Source: CAYXLI01 sp964464925
GTDB lineage: Bacteria; Acidobacteriota; Terriglobia; Bryobacterales; Bryobacteraceae
DNA length: 64,000 nt
Assembly: GCA_964464925.1 (NCBI GenBank)
Contig: CAYXLI010000027.1
Location: 16,099-80,098, forward strand
Direction: 5' to 3'
The position numbers and the translations under genes were made by a program. The notes beneath the pieces were generated by a model that did not search any database, was not told the DNA's origin, and saw nothing but the letters and a program-made list of their open reading frames with translations. Positions 41,245 through 49,904 of this stretch are shown here, piece by piece; position 1 is the first letter of the stretch, and each line of letters begins with the position of its first letter.

Positions 41245-41430
41245 ATGAAACGTATTCTGGTTTCAAAACCACAAACGCTGCTGATGAAGCAAATGTCGCC
41301 GGTGATGGCGGCGACGGCAGTCCTCGGACTCTGTTTTGCGTTTGGGATTTTTTCCCTGGTGGATGCCTGGGTGCGCCTTCCCATGATTGGCACAGCCGCC
41401 CTGGCCCTGGCGTACAAACGCACCTGGTAA
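41245..41430 (+). CDS. Small membrane protein, unknown
   Basis: A 61-residue ORF with a basic N-terminus (MKRILVSKPQTLLMKQ) and one or two hydrophobic segments (MAATAVLGLCFAFGIFSLVDAW; MIGTAALALAY), ending KRTW. Topology and composition fit a real small membrane protein, but no family is recognised and no Shine-Dalgarno precedes it. It ends 16 bp from the convergent STAS gene stop. Confidence 0.42.
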   Translation: MKRILVSKPQTLLMKQMSPVMAATAVLGLCFAFGIFSLVDAWVRLPMIGTAALALAYKRTW

Positions 41431-41446
41431 GGAAATTCGGAGCGCC

Positions 41447-41827
41447 TTAAGCCAGCGCTGCTTGAGCAGCCGGAACGTCATCAAAGAAGCGGAAGACTCG
41501 ATCCAGGCGAGTGACGCGAAAGCCTTCCCGAACCGGCACGGGCGCCGCAGCCATATGCAATGTGCCTTTCGATTGCATGATCAGGTTCAGGCTGGCAATA
41601 CACCTGCCGATTCCGGTGCTGTCGATGTGCGTGAGACCGGAGAGGTCAAAGATGAACTTCCGGTAGCCCTGCGCGAGCAGCCGGTTCACATTGCTCTCGA
41701 GTTCCTGCCCCTCACGGCCCAGCATCAGGCCACCGGACAATTGCACGAGTGCGGTTGCCGGTGCGATCTCGTGTGTTTCGATACTGAGTTGGACAGGCTT
41801 CAAAATATAGGGATAACACAGTCTCAA
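41447..41827 (-). CDS. STAS-domain protein (anti-sigma factor antagonist type)
   Basis: A single STAS domain of up to 126 residues. The conserved phosphorylation loop is FIFDLSGLTHIDSTGIGRCI; Ser in DSTG is the residue phosphorylated by RsbW/SpoIIAB-like kinases. A helical tail (VRFFDDVPAAQAAL-like) completes the fold. There is no in-frame ATG near the start; TTG at 41827 or 41803 is used. It lies convergent to the small membrane gene and about 300 bp from the HATPase regulator, suggesting a partner-switching pair. Confidence 0.88.
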   Translation of the reverse strand: MRLCYPYILKPVQLSIETHEIAPATALVQLSGGLMLGREGQELESNVNRLLAQGYRKFIFDLSGLTHIDSTGIGRCIASLNLIMQSKGTLHMAAAPVPVREGFRVTRLDRVFRFFDDVPAAQAALA

Positions 41828-41936
41828 GTCCGCGGGCAGTCTATCTTCATATGGGCGGATGTCCGCGGCACGCTAATGAGTCTTTCCGTGGCGCACCATG
41901 CCGCGCAGGAGATCGAGACGCCGGACAGAATCGCTT

Positions 41937-42815
41937 TCACGCGGTTGCGGAAACGCGCTGGCTTCGCCACCACGCAGCGCCAAAAGTCACAACAATGATC
42001 AGCGCTCCACCGGCCAGTGCAAGCGCACCAGGCTTTTCTCCGTGGATCAGCCATGTCCAGATTGGATTGAAGACGGGCTCGACGAGTAGCAAGGTGGAGG
42101 CTTCCAGTCCGGGAACGTGACGCACGGAGCGAGTGAGGGCGATGTAGGCGAGCCCGATTTGGAAGATTCCCAGATATAGCAGGACCGAGGCGTCGGTGGG
42201 TGACACAGCCGTGAGCGGCCACGCGAATGGGAGTGCCGCCAGGAATGCGATCAGATTTCCCGCGATCACAGTGGCGGCGCCTGCGTCGCCGTGCGGCTCG
42301 CGCTTGCCGGCCCATCGCAGTCCGGCAATAGTGACCGCGTACGTAAGACCGGAGATCAGCGCGAGCAAATTCCCCCGTGCCGGATCGGGAGCGGTGGCGA
42401 CAGCGGTATCGGCCCCAAGGAACAGCAGCACGGCTCCTATAGCAACGGATGCGATGACAATCAAATCGATCCGGCGTACGGGCTCCCGCAGTACCAGCGG
42501 ACCGAGCAGCAGAAGATACAAAGGGCTGGTGGACTGGAGGAAGATCGCATTCGCAGACGTAGTGAGCTTGTTCGCCAGGACGAACAGGATCAGCGTGGCT
42601 GCATAGGCGCAGGCGATCATCCAGGTGCGCAGGGACCATCCCCGCCGCGCAGACGGCAAGAGGATCCAAAGGGCTACGGCAGCAATACCGGACCGGAAGG
42701 CAGCGACCGGCCATGCCTGAAGCGAGCAGGCTTTGATCGCGGCGCCTCCGGTGGAGAAAAGGACGGCCGCGGTGAGTACCAGGAGCCGGTTTCGGTCTCC
42801 TGCAGCGCTTCTCAC
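41937..42815 (-). CDS. EamA/DMT-family transporter
   Basis: A 292-residue inner-membrane protein with ten predicted helices in two EamA halves: LTAAVLFSTGGAAIKAC with AFRSGIAAVALWI, and GNLLALISGLTYAVTIAGLRW with VEPVFNPIWTWLIHGE. It is a probable metabolite or amino-acid exporter; substrate unknown. The GTG start at 42815 overlaps the PEGA gene stop by 4 bp (GTGA), so it is coupled to that gene. Confidence 0.92.
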   Translation of the reverse strand: MRSAAGDRNRLLVLTAAVLFSTGGAAIKACSLQAWPVAAFRSGIAAVALWILLPSARRGWSLRTWMIACAYAATLILFVLANKLTTSANAIFLQSTSPLYLLLLGPLVLREPVRRIDLIVIASVAIGAVLLFLGADTAVATAPDPARGNLLALISGLTYAVTIAGLRWAGKREPHGDAGAATVIAGNLIAFLAALPFAWPLTAVSPTDASVLLYLGIFQIGLAYIALTRSVRHVPGLEASTLLLVEPVFNPIWTWLIHGEKPGALALAGGALIIVVTFGAAWWRSQRVSATA

Positions 42816-43336
42816 TTCTTCAGCAAGGTTGTCTTGTTCGCTTCGATAGTGATCTTCTCCTCTTTCGGCGTGCCGCTCATAGGCACCATTTTCACATCGT
42901 AAGTGCCGGGAGGAAGCAGGAGACCCTGGGCGAAGTTGTCGAACTCGTCGGCATGTCCGTAGAACTTGCCGTTCACGTAAACCGCCGTGTATTTTTCAAA
43001 CCCAGGTGTGCGGAGAATGCCATAGGGCGGCTTGGCAATCGGCGCCGGTTTCAGCGTTTCGGTGAGTTGGGTAGTTTTGCCTGCCGTGATGGTGACCTTC
43101 TTCGTCACCTCCTCATAGCGGGGATCAATGAGCTTGATCTCGTGTTCTCCCGCAGGCACGGGGTACTTCCGAGTGACCTTGAAGTTCGCCGCAGGCCCGA
43201 CATACTTGCCGTCCACGAAGACTCCTGCCCGGCCCGGTTCTACCTTGGCTTTCAGGTATCCTTCGCTCTTTTGCGCGGCGGCGAGCCCCGCGAATGCAAA
43301 CAGAGCAGACACTGCTATTGCTGTGCTTCGGAACAT
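42812..43336 (-). CDS. PEGA-domain exported protein
   Basis: A 174-residue exported protein (signal MFRSTAIAVSALFAFAGLAAA) with a PEGA-like beta-domain (YLKAKVEPGRAGVFVDGKYV, VPAGEHEIKLIDP) and a second, divergent one (YTAVYVNGKFYG, LLPPGTYDVKMVP). PEGA domains are surface or periplasmic binding modules. ATG 43336 follows AGGAGG at a short 3-bp distance; a TTG nine codons upstream (43363) is the alternative. First in a two-gene unit with the EamA transporter. Confidence 0.86.
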   Translation of the reverse strand: MFRSTAIAVSALFAFAGLAAAQKSEGYLKAKVEPGRAGVFVDGKYVGPAANFKVTRKYPVPAGEHEIKLIDPRYEEVTKKVTITAGKTTQLTETLKPAPIAKPPYGILRTPGFEKYTAVYVNGKFYGHADEFDNFAQGLLLPPGTYDVKMVPMSGTPKEEKITIEANKTTLLKK

Positions 43337-43432
43337 TGTCCTCCTAAGAATTCGTACTTTCAAGAATAACGGGTAGTTCCGTAAGGTACAACGGCGAATC
43401 GCTATGCTCCACGGCCGCGGAGCAAATAGCGG

Positions 43433-43864
43433 CTAGGCCGCCTGAAGCCAGCGGCGCATCTCCGATCGCGGAACCACACCCGCGCTCTGCTGCACCACGC
43501 TCCCGTTGCGCATGACAACGAAATTCGGGATTCCCTGCACACCGAAGCGCGCCGCCAGTTGCGGATGGGCTTCCGTATCTACTTTCAGTACGACGGCACG
43601 CCCCGCCATCTCATTCGCGAGGGCATGCACTTCGGGCGCGGCCATACGGCAAGGACCGCACCAGGATGCCCAGAAGTCGACTAAAACCGGCACCTGCGCC
43701 TCCTTCACGATGGCATCGAATAGCGCCGGATCGGCATCGATTGGCTCGCTATTGGGAGGAAGCGCCGCCTTACACGTGCCGCAACTGCCTTGGTGGCTCA
43801 CGTGTTTGGGAGGAATCCGATTCTTGGCGCCGCAGTTGGGACAAACGCGGATGATGGAGTTCAT
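43433..43864 (-). CDS. Thioredoxin with N-terminal zinc ribbon (TrxC/Trx2 type)
   Basis: A 143-residue cytosolic thioredoxin. Residues 8-34 contain two CxxC pairs (CPNCG and CGTCK), the zinc-binding extension of Trx2. The Trx domain has the redox site DFWASWCGPCRM and cis-Pro in VQGIPNFVVM. Zn-Trx2 proteins respond to oxidative stress in other bacteria. ATG 43864 is used since the ribbon starts there; 39 open codons further up overlap the GH51 gene. It is divergent from GH51 with 53 bp between. Confidence 0.94.
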   Translation of the reverse strand: MNSIIRVCPNCGAKNRIPPKHVSHQGSCGTCKAALPPNSEPIDADPALFDAIVKEAQVPVLVDFWASWCGPCRMAAPEVHALANEMAGRAVVLKVDTEAHPQLAARFGVQGIPNFVVMRNGSVVQQSAGVVPRSEMRRWLQAA

Positions 43865-43917
43865 ATCAGTATGCCCGCACTCCCATTGTGGCAGGTGATA
43901 GGATTTCACGTAAACCG

Positions 43918-45486
43918 ATGAACCCGACAAGACGAACCATACTGCTGTTGGCAACGCTTGCGTTTGGTGCGGCAGCCGCACCCGCCCAAAGCGCCCAGGC
44001 GCGCATTAAGATCGACACCGACCGCGTGATCGGGGAGGTGCATCCACACCTGTTCGGCAACTTCGCCGAGCACCTTGGACGTTGCATCTACGGCGGTATC
44101 TACGAACCGGGCAGCCCGCTGGCCGACAGTGACGGTTACCGCAAAGATGTGATGGATGCCATTAAGGGCCTGAACGTCACTCTCATGCGCTGGCCCGGCG
44201 GCAATTTCGTTTCCGGCTACAACTGGAAGGACGGTATCGGCCCCAAGAACCAGCGGCCGGTGCGGCCCGAAGGTGCGTGGGGATCGCTGGAGCCGAATCA
44301 GTTCGGCACCGATGACTTCCTGAAATACAGCGAGAAAGTCGGCTTCGAACCCTACATCTGCATCAACGCGGGACTCGGCTCGATTCAGGACGCGCGTGAT
44401 TGGGTTGAATACACGAACGAATCGCGCGACACATACTGGGCACAGCAACGTCGCAAGAACGGGCGTGACAAGCCTTATAACGTGAAGTACTGGGGCTTGG
44501 GCAATGAGATCGACGGGCCTTGGCAACTCGGTCACAAGAACGCCGAGGACTATACGAAATTTGCGCTGGAAGCCGCTAAGGCGATGCGGCGCGTGGATCC
44601 GTCGATCAAGCTGATTGCGTCGGGTTCCAGCAACTTCAGGCCGGGCTACGACTGGATCGGCTGGAACCGAACCGTGCTCGACCGGCTGGGCGGCGACATC
44701 GATTACATCTCACTCCACACCTACATCGGAAATCGCGAGAACGACCTGGAGCGCTTCCTGGCCGAAGGGCAGAACATCGACAGCCGTATTGAAATCGTCA
44801 AGGGGCAGATCAAAGCGGTGCAGGCGATGCAAGCCAATCCGCGGCCCATCTATATCGCGTACGACGAGTGGAACGTCTGGTACCGCGCACGCGGCGGCAG
44901 CGAGCACGAAACCGGCCGCACGCGCCTGGAAGAAATCTATAACTTCGAAGACGCGCTCGCCATGGGCATGTTCTTTAACTCGTTCCTGCGGCACGCCGAC
45001 GTGGTGAAAATGGCGAACCTGGCGCAGATCGTCAACGTCATCGCACCCATCTTCACGAATGAGCAGGGGCTCTTCCTGCAGCCGATCTACTTTCCGATCG
45101 CCGAGTATGCCAAGCAACGCGGCAATCTGTCACTGGATGTGATGGTGAGCTCGCCGACCTACAAAGTGGGCAACCGCGAACCGGTCGGCTATCTCGACGT
45201 CTCCTCGACCTCCGACAAAAAGAATGGCTTCGTCTACGTAAACGTTCTGAACCGGAGCAAGGCCAACGACATTTCGGCCGAGATCGAGAATCAGTCCGGC
45301 AAACTTTCCGACACCGCCCAGGCGTGGCAGATGAACTATCCGGATCTGAAGGCGACGCACACGTTCGGCGCGGATACGAAGGTGCGTCCAGTGGTGAAGG
45401 ACGTGAACCTCAAGGCGTCAGGCGCAAAGTTCGCTTACACATTTCCGGCCCATTCGCTCACCATTCTGCGTATGAAAGTGAACTGA
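43918..45486 (+). CDS. GH51 alpha-L-arabinofuranosidase
   Basis: A 522-residue exported glycosidase (signal ILLLATLAFGAAAAPAQS) of family GH51, clan GH-A. It hydrolyses terminal alpha-L-arabinofuranosides. Acid/base Glu is E197 in YWGLGNEIDGPW and nucleophile E317 in IAYDEWNVWY; HPHLFGNFAEHLGRCIYGGI and LMRWPGGNFVSGYNW are family fingerprints. The C-terminal beta-sandwich runs from about 380. Many GH51 enzymes are intracellular, so the signal peptide deserves note. With GH127, sulfatase and GalM upstream it indicates use of arabinose-containing polymers. Confidence 0.94.
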   Translation: MNPTRRTILLLATLAFGAAAAPAQSAQARIKIDTDRVIGEVHPHLFGNFAEHLGRCIYGGIYEPGSPLADSDGYRKDVMDAIKGLNVTLMRWPGGNFVSGYNWKDGIGPKNQRPVRPEGAWGSLEPNQFGTDDFLKYSEKVGFEPYICINAGLGSIQDARDWVEYTNESRDTYWAQQRRKNGRDKPYNVKYWGLGNEIDGPWQLGHKNAEDYTKFALEAAKAMRRVDPSIKLIASGSSNFRPGYDWIGWNRTVLDRLGGDIDYISLHTYIGNRENDLERFLAEGQNIDSRIEIVKGQIKAVQAMQANPRPIYIAYDEWNVWYRARGGSEHETGRTRLEEIYNFEDALAMGMFFNSFLRHADVVKMANLAQIVNVIAPIFTNEQGLFLQPIYFPIAEYAKQRGNLSLDVMVSSPTYKVGNREPVGYLDVSSTSDKKNGFVYVNVLNRSKANDISAEIENQSGKLSDTAQAWQMNYPDLKATHTFGADTKVRPVVKDVNLKASGAKFAYTFPAHSLTILRMKVN

Positions 45487-45531
45487 GACAGCGCAGTTGC
45501 GTGCTGGCGATACACTGAAAGTTCCATTGTG

Positions 45532-46623
45532 ATGATTCCCTACATGGACCTGGAGGCCCAGCACGCCTCTCTGCGTGAAGAACTGCTTGCGGCGATTGCC
45601 GGTGTTCTGGATTCGCGGCAGTTCATTCTCGGCAAACATGTTGCCGATTTTGAGGCGCGGTTTGCCCAGTATTGCGGCACCAAATACGCGGTCGCCCTAA
45701 ATTCAGGAACCAGCGCGCTGCATCTCGCCTTGCTTGCGGCGGGGGTGGAACCGGGCGACGAAGTGATCACAGTTCCCTTCACGTTCATTGCAACCGTCGC
45801 TGCTGTTCGCTATTGCGGAGCGAGGCCTGTCCTGGTGGATATCGATCCTGCTTCCTTCACGATCGACGTCGAGCAGGTGGAGCGCGCGATTACGTCGAAG
45901 ACTAAAGCGATTCTTCCGGTTCATCTCTACGGCCAGTGCGCGGAAATGGATGAATTGAACCGCATCGCACAGCGGCACGGACTGAAGGTCATCGAAGACG
46001 CGGCGCAGGCCCACGGAGCCGAATACAAGGGCCGGCGGGCCGGTTCGCTCGGCGATTCCGGCTGCTTTAGCTTCTACCCGACCAAGAATCTAGGAGCCTG
46101 CGGCGAAGGCGGCATGGTCACCACCAACAACGACGGTATGGCTGAGAAAATCCGCCTGCTGCGCGACTGGGGCCAGGCCAAGAAGTATCATCACGTTCTT
46201 CACGCTTTCAACTACCGCATGGAAGGATTCCAGGGCGCAATTTTAGACGTGAAGCTGAAATATCTCGAGCAATGGACAGAGGCCCGCCGTCAAGCCGCGG
46301 CGTGGTACGGCGAGGCGTTGAGCGGCGCTCCCGTGATTCGACCCGCCGTGCTACCGGATCGCCGGCACGTCTTCCACATCTACTCTGTACGCTCCAGCGG
46401 CCGCGATGCATTGCAACAGAAGCTTGGCGCCGCGGGTGTGCAGACCGCGATTCATTACGCCATTCCCTCACACCTCCAGGAAGCGTACCGGGATCCTGCG
46501 TACCCCGAGGGCAGCTTGCCCAACGCGGAACGCGCGGCGAAAGAAGTGCTCGCACTTCCGATATTCCCCACAATTTCGCGCGACGCTGTAAATTGCGTAG
46601 CCAGTTTGATTCGAAACGAATAA
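45532..46623 (+). CDS. DegT/DnrJ/EryC1/StrS sugar aminotransferase
   Basis: A 363-residue PLP enzyme that aminates keto-sugar nucleotides. The N-terminal MDLEAQHASLREELLAAI, SGTSALHLAL (phosphate site), EDAAQAHGA (Asp to PLP ring N) and FSFYPTKNLGACGEGGMV with catalytic Lys are diagnostic. The product is probably a 3- or 4-amino-sugar nucleotide for surface glycans. ATG 45532 is used; GTG 45529 directly before is possible. The epimerase 55 bp downstream is probably in the same operon. Confidence 0.93.
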   Translation: MIPYMDLEAQHASLREELLAAIAGVLDSRQFILGKHVADFEARFAQYCGTKYAVALNSGTSALHLALLAAGVEPGDEVITVPFTFIATVAAVRYCGARPVLVDIDPASFTIDVEQVERAITSKTKAILPVHLYGQCAEMDELNRIAQRHGLKVIEDAAQAHGAEYKGRRAGSLGDSGCFSFYPTKNLGACGEGGMVTTNNDGMAEKIRLLRDWGQAKKYHHVLHAFNYRMEGFQGAILDVKLKYLEQWTEARRQAAAWYGEALSGAPVIRPAVLPDRRHVFHIYSVRSSGRDALQQKLGAAGVQTAIHYAIPSHLQEAYRDPAYPEGSLPNAERAAKEVLALPIFPTISRDAVNCVASLIRNE

Positions 46624-46678
46624 AGGCGTGCGCTCGGCCGTGTAAAGCAGCGTTGGCGGCCTGACGATTAAGGAGAAT

Positions 46679-47635
46679 ATGAAGTTTTTCATCGTAGGCG
46701 GTGCCGGCTTTATCGGAAGCCATTTCACCGATGCCCTATTAGCGCGGGATCTGGTGAAGCGAGTGACGCTCTACGACAATTTCAGTTCCGGCCGGGAGTG
46801 GCACTACGAGCATCACTCCGGCGACGCACCCCTGCACGTGGTCCGCGGCGACGTCAAGGATCTGACTGCTCTCTGCCGCGCGATGGACGGCCACGACGTG
46901 GTGATCCACCTTGCTTCGAACCCGGACATCGCACGCGCTGCAAGGGAGCCCGATATCGACTTCCGCGAGGGTACGTTCCTCACACAGCAAGTGGTAGAAG
47001 CGATGCGCGTCACCAGCGCACGGCGCATCCTCTACGCATCCGGAAGCGGCGTCTATGGCGACCTCGGGGAACTCGAAGCGCGGGAAGATTACGGCCCGAT
47101 GATTCCGGTATCTACCTACGGCGCGAGCAAACTTGCCGGAGAAGCATTGATCAGCTCTTACGCATACATGTTCGATCTCACAGGGCATGTTTTCCGCTTC
47201 GGCAATGTCGTGGGTCCCAGGCAGACACACGGCGTCGGTTTCGATTTCATCCGCAATTTGCGCAACGATCCGTCCCGCCTGCGCATTCTCGGCGACGGCT
47301 CGCAGAGCAAATCGTACATCTACGTCCTGGATGTCGTGCGCGCTGTGCTGCACGTAAATGACACAGTGAAGCAGCCGTTCTCGGCTCATAACGTCGCCAC
47401 AGGAGATTACATTACGGTGCGGGAGATCGCGGAATTGGCCGCGGAGGTGGTCGGGTGCAATCCGGTGTTCGACTACGCGGGCGGAAATCGCGGATGGAAA
47501 GGCGACGTGCCTATCGTCCGGCTGAATACTGACCGAATCCGGTCGACCGGCTGGGTCTGCTCGATGGGATCCCGGGAAGCACTGCGTACGTCGATGCAGG
47601 CCATGCTCGACAGTGCCGAACGTCTCTACGTCTGA
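46679..47635 (+). CDS. NAD-dependent sugar-nucleotide epimerase/dehydratase (extended SDR)
   Basis: A 318-residue extended SDR. GGAGFIGSHF is the NAD-binding motif, IHLASNPDIA corresponds to the usual HLAA segment, and the active site has Ser in LYASGSGVYGD and YGASKLAGE (YxxxK). It resembles UDP-glucose 4-epimerase and dTDP-glucose 4,6-dehydratase; the substrate is not decided. TAAGGAGAAT directly before ATG 46679 is a strong ribosome binding site. With the aminotransferase it makes a plausible two-step amino-sugar nucleotide route. Confidence 0.92.
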   Translation: MKFFIVGGAGFIGSHFTDALLARDLVKRVTLYDNFSSGREWHYEHHSGDAPLHVVRGDVKDLTALCRAMDGHDVVIHLASNPDIARAAREPDIDFREGTFLTQQVVEAMRVTSARRILYASGSGVYGDLGELEAREDYGPMIPVSTYGASKLAGEALISSYAYMFDLTGHVFRFGNVVGPRQTHGVGFDFIRNLRNDPSRLRILGDGSQSKSYIYVLDVVRAVLHVNDTVKQPFSAHNVATGDYITVREIAELAAEVVGCNPVFDYAGGNRGWKGDVPIVRLNTDRIRSTGWVCSMGSREALRTSMQAMLDSAERLYV

Positions 47636-47636
47636 G

Positions 47637-48746
47637 CTACGCCGTCCGCGAGATGGCTCCGACCAGCTTGCGATATGGAAACTTGTCGAGCCGGTCGGCG
47701 AAGATCCACTCCCCGTCGCGCCAGCTCGAATAAAACCAGCGTGCTAAGAGGGCGAGTTGCTCCTGCCGTTCTCTCTGCGTGACTGGCAAGGGCTCTAACG
47801 CCGTCACCAGTTCCCGGAGGCGCGCATCGAGCGATATGGATTGCTCCACGGCCTCGTGCACGGGAAACACCTGCGGCCGGCAGAGAAAGCCGTTTCGGAC
47901 GAACAGAAGGGTTACGGCTCCGGGAATAATCGACTTCGTCACTACAATCGCGTGCAGTTGATCCAGTTCCCGAACCATTTCATCCCGCAACTTCAGCACC
48001 CCGTCAATCTTCTCGATACGCTTGTGCTGGCGCGCGGCCTCCTCGAACTCCATCTCCTGGCTGAACCGTTCGCGGGCCTTCTCATGGATTTGAACCAGCG
48101 ATCGTCCGGAGCTTTGCAGGAAATCCGAGAGCCGCCGGACTTCGCTCGCATACTCTGTTTGATTCACGACCTGCTGGCAGGGTCGAAGGCAGCGGTTCAT
48201 CTCGCCGTAGATGCAGCCTGGATGATCGGGCCGGGGCTCCAGGTCCTCCTGGCACCGGCGGACCTGAAACAAATCGAGCAGTTCCTGTTCGAAATACTCC
48301 GCTGTGGCCCGCGTGCGGAATGGGCCGTAGTACAGTCCTCCCGAGCCGAGGCGGCTGGTCACCGCCGTTCGAGGGAACCGGTTATTCAGCAGCAGTTTCA
48401 CATACGGCGGCATGCGTAGCTTGATGGTGTCGAGGTACGTTTCCGGTTCGTACGCCTTCGCCACGTCATAGAACACCAGGTTCGATTCCAGCCGGGAAGC
48501 CACGGGCCAGAACTCGATCCTCATCACTACGTCGCGCAGGTTCAGTAGGCGGGACGATCCGGTTCGCACGCGAAGCAGTCTTTTCATCCTGCGGCGCAGC
48601 ACCGATGTGCGCCCGAGCAGCGGCTTGCCTTCCCGCGCCCACAATGCGTACACCGCCGAGCCTGCCGGAAGCAGTTCCAATTGTTCATCCAGGCACGATA
48701 GGTCCGTTACCGGAAGTACCGCGGGATCGGAGGCGAAGTTCATCAT
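47637..48746 (-). CDS. UvrC-like protein without the C-terminal nuclease domain (Cho-like)
   Basis: A 369-residue protein matching the N-terminal half of UvrC or the single-nuclease homologue Cho. The GIY-YIG-like region is AVYALWAREGKPLLGRTSVL, keeping a Tyr and the Arg-rich helix (RRRMKRLL) but with Leu in place of the second Tyr. The Cys cluster CIYGEMNRCLRPC follows as in UvrC, then a UVR motif (FSQEMEFEEAARQHKRIEKI). The RNase H-like and HhH domains are missing, so 3' incision at most is expected. It overlaps the aldo/keto reductase stop by 4 bp and converges on the epimerase with 1 bp between stops. Confidence 0.85.
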   Translation of the reverse strand: MMNFASDPAVLPVTDLSCLDEQLELLPAGSAVYALWAREGKPLLGRTSVLRRRMKRLLRVRTGSSRLLNLRDVVMRIEFWPVASRLESNLVFYDVAKAYEPETYLDTIKLRMPPYVKLLLNNRFPRTAVTSRLGSGGLYYGPFRTRATAEYFEQELLDLFQVRRCQEDLEPRPDHPGCIYGEMNRCLRPCQQVVNQTEYASEVRRLSDFLQSSGRSLVQIHEKARERFSQEMEFEEAARQHKRIEKIDGVLKLRDEMVRELDQLHAIVVTKSIIPGAVTLLFVRNGFLCRPQVFPVHEAVEQSISLDARLRELVTALEPLPVTQRERQEQLALLARWFYSSWRDGEWIFADRLDKFPYRKLVGAISRTA

Positions 48747-49780
48747 CCGCGCTGAAAAAGGCCGGCGAACTGCTCAGGGCGAAGCGTGGTCAGGCTCGCG
48801 GCCCGCATATTCTCCCGCACGTGAGCGGGGTTAGACATTCCAACCAGCGCACCCGTCAGGCCCGGCGCCGAGCGGGTAAACTGAATCGCGCGTTGCGCAT
48901 CATTCCCGGTGCCTGGGAACAGTTGTGCCAGGTGGCCGGGAAGGCCTTGCACAAATCGCGATTGCAGCAGAGTGGCGCTGGCGATCACGGACACACCAAA
49001 ATCCTGCGCCGCCTGCAACAGCGGCTTGCCGTTCTGATTGGCGCGCATGTACGCCTCGCCCATGGCAAGATTGAAGGGAAGTTGCACGAATCGGAAGTGA
49101 TGGCCATCGCCTGCGACCTGCCGGGCAAGATGGATCAGGTCCGGCAGTGACAGGAAGCCCCGGTCGCTCGCGTCGGCGCGAAAGCCGTTCCAGGTAGCCG
49201 CTCCATAAAATCCGATTTTCCCGTCCGCCACCGAGCGTTCCAAGGCCTCGAATGCGTCCCGGCAGCGCGTATAGAACTCTTCGCGGGAAACGAAGCTCAG
49301 TTGCGTCTCCGGGTTATGCAGATAGAAAACGTCGATCGTATCGAGCGCCAGATTCTGGCGGCTGCGCTCCAACTGATCCGTCAGAAATGCAGGGGTCATG
49401 GCGTGCATGCCGCCCACGACGTCGCCATCCCGCAGCAGCGCGGTTGGAATGGCGCCGGGCACCAGGTAGCCGGCCTTCGTGCACACGACGTAGGAGTCGC
49501 GCGCAACATTGGACAACGCCCCGCCGATCGCGCGCTCGGAACGCTGGTTGCGATAATTCAGCGATGTGTCGATTAAGTTGATGCCGGCCTCAAGCGCGGC
49601 GGCCACCGACGCCGTATATCCGCGGTCGGTCGCGTCGTCCATTTCGCCGAGATAGCTGCCGATTCCGATGGAAGAAACGTGCAGTCCTTGCGCTTCGCGA
49701 TAGAAGCCCGCTTGCCGTAGCACAGCGTGTTGTCCGGTGAATCGGAGGGTGCCTTCGGACGAGGCCTTGTTCGTTACCAT
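48743..49780 (-). CDS. Aldo/keto reductase
   Basis: A 345-residue (beta/alpha)8 oxidoreductase using NADPH. The catalytic tetrad can be followed: Asp and Tyr in LIDTSLNYRNQRSE, Lys in YVVCTKAGYLV and His in VFYLHNPE. Other conserved parts are IGFYGAATWN and VGMSNPAHVREN. The substrate is unknown. It starts at ATG 49780 and is translationally coupled (ATGA) to the UvrC-like gene, an unusual partnership that is probably not functional. Confidence 0.93.
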   Translation of the reverse strand: MVTNKASSEGTLRFTGQHAVLRQAGFYREAQGLHVSSIGIGSYLGEMDDATDRGYTASVAAALEAGINLIDTSLNYRNQRSERAIGGALSNVARDSYVVCTKAGYLVPGAIPTALLRDGDVVGGMHAMTPAFLTDQLERSRQNLALDTIDVFYLHNPETQLSFVSREEFYTRCRDAFEALERSVADGKIGFYGAATWNGFRADASDRGFLSLPDLIHLARQVAGDGHHFRFVQLPFNLAMGEAYMRANQNGKPLLQAAQDFGVSVIASATLLQSRFVQGLPGHLAQLFPGTGNDAQRAIQFTRSAPGLTGALVGMSNPAHVRENMRAASLTTLRPEQFAGLFQRG

Positions 49781-49859
49781 TCTTCCGAATTGTAAGGGAC
49801 AAGCACTCCACCAGTACCAAAGTCATTGGAAGGTTTGTAAGGGACTGCGTTTGGGGGGC

Positions 49860-49887
49860 TTGACAAGATAAACGGCTTCCTTAAAAT
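49860..49887 (+). promoter_or_regulatory. Near-consensus sigma-70 promoter
   Basis: TTGACA (49860-49865), 16-bp spacer, TAAAAT (49882-49887). Transcription should start near 49894, 11 bp before the 45-residue ORF. The direct repeat TTGTAAGGGAC occurs twice upstream (49790-49800 and 49835-49845), 45 bp apart, and could bind a regulator. Confidence 0.65.
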
Positions 49888-49904
49888 AGGGATGATTTGT
49901 CGTT

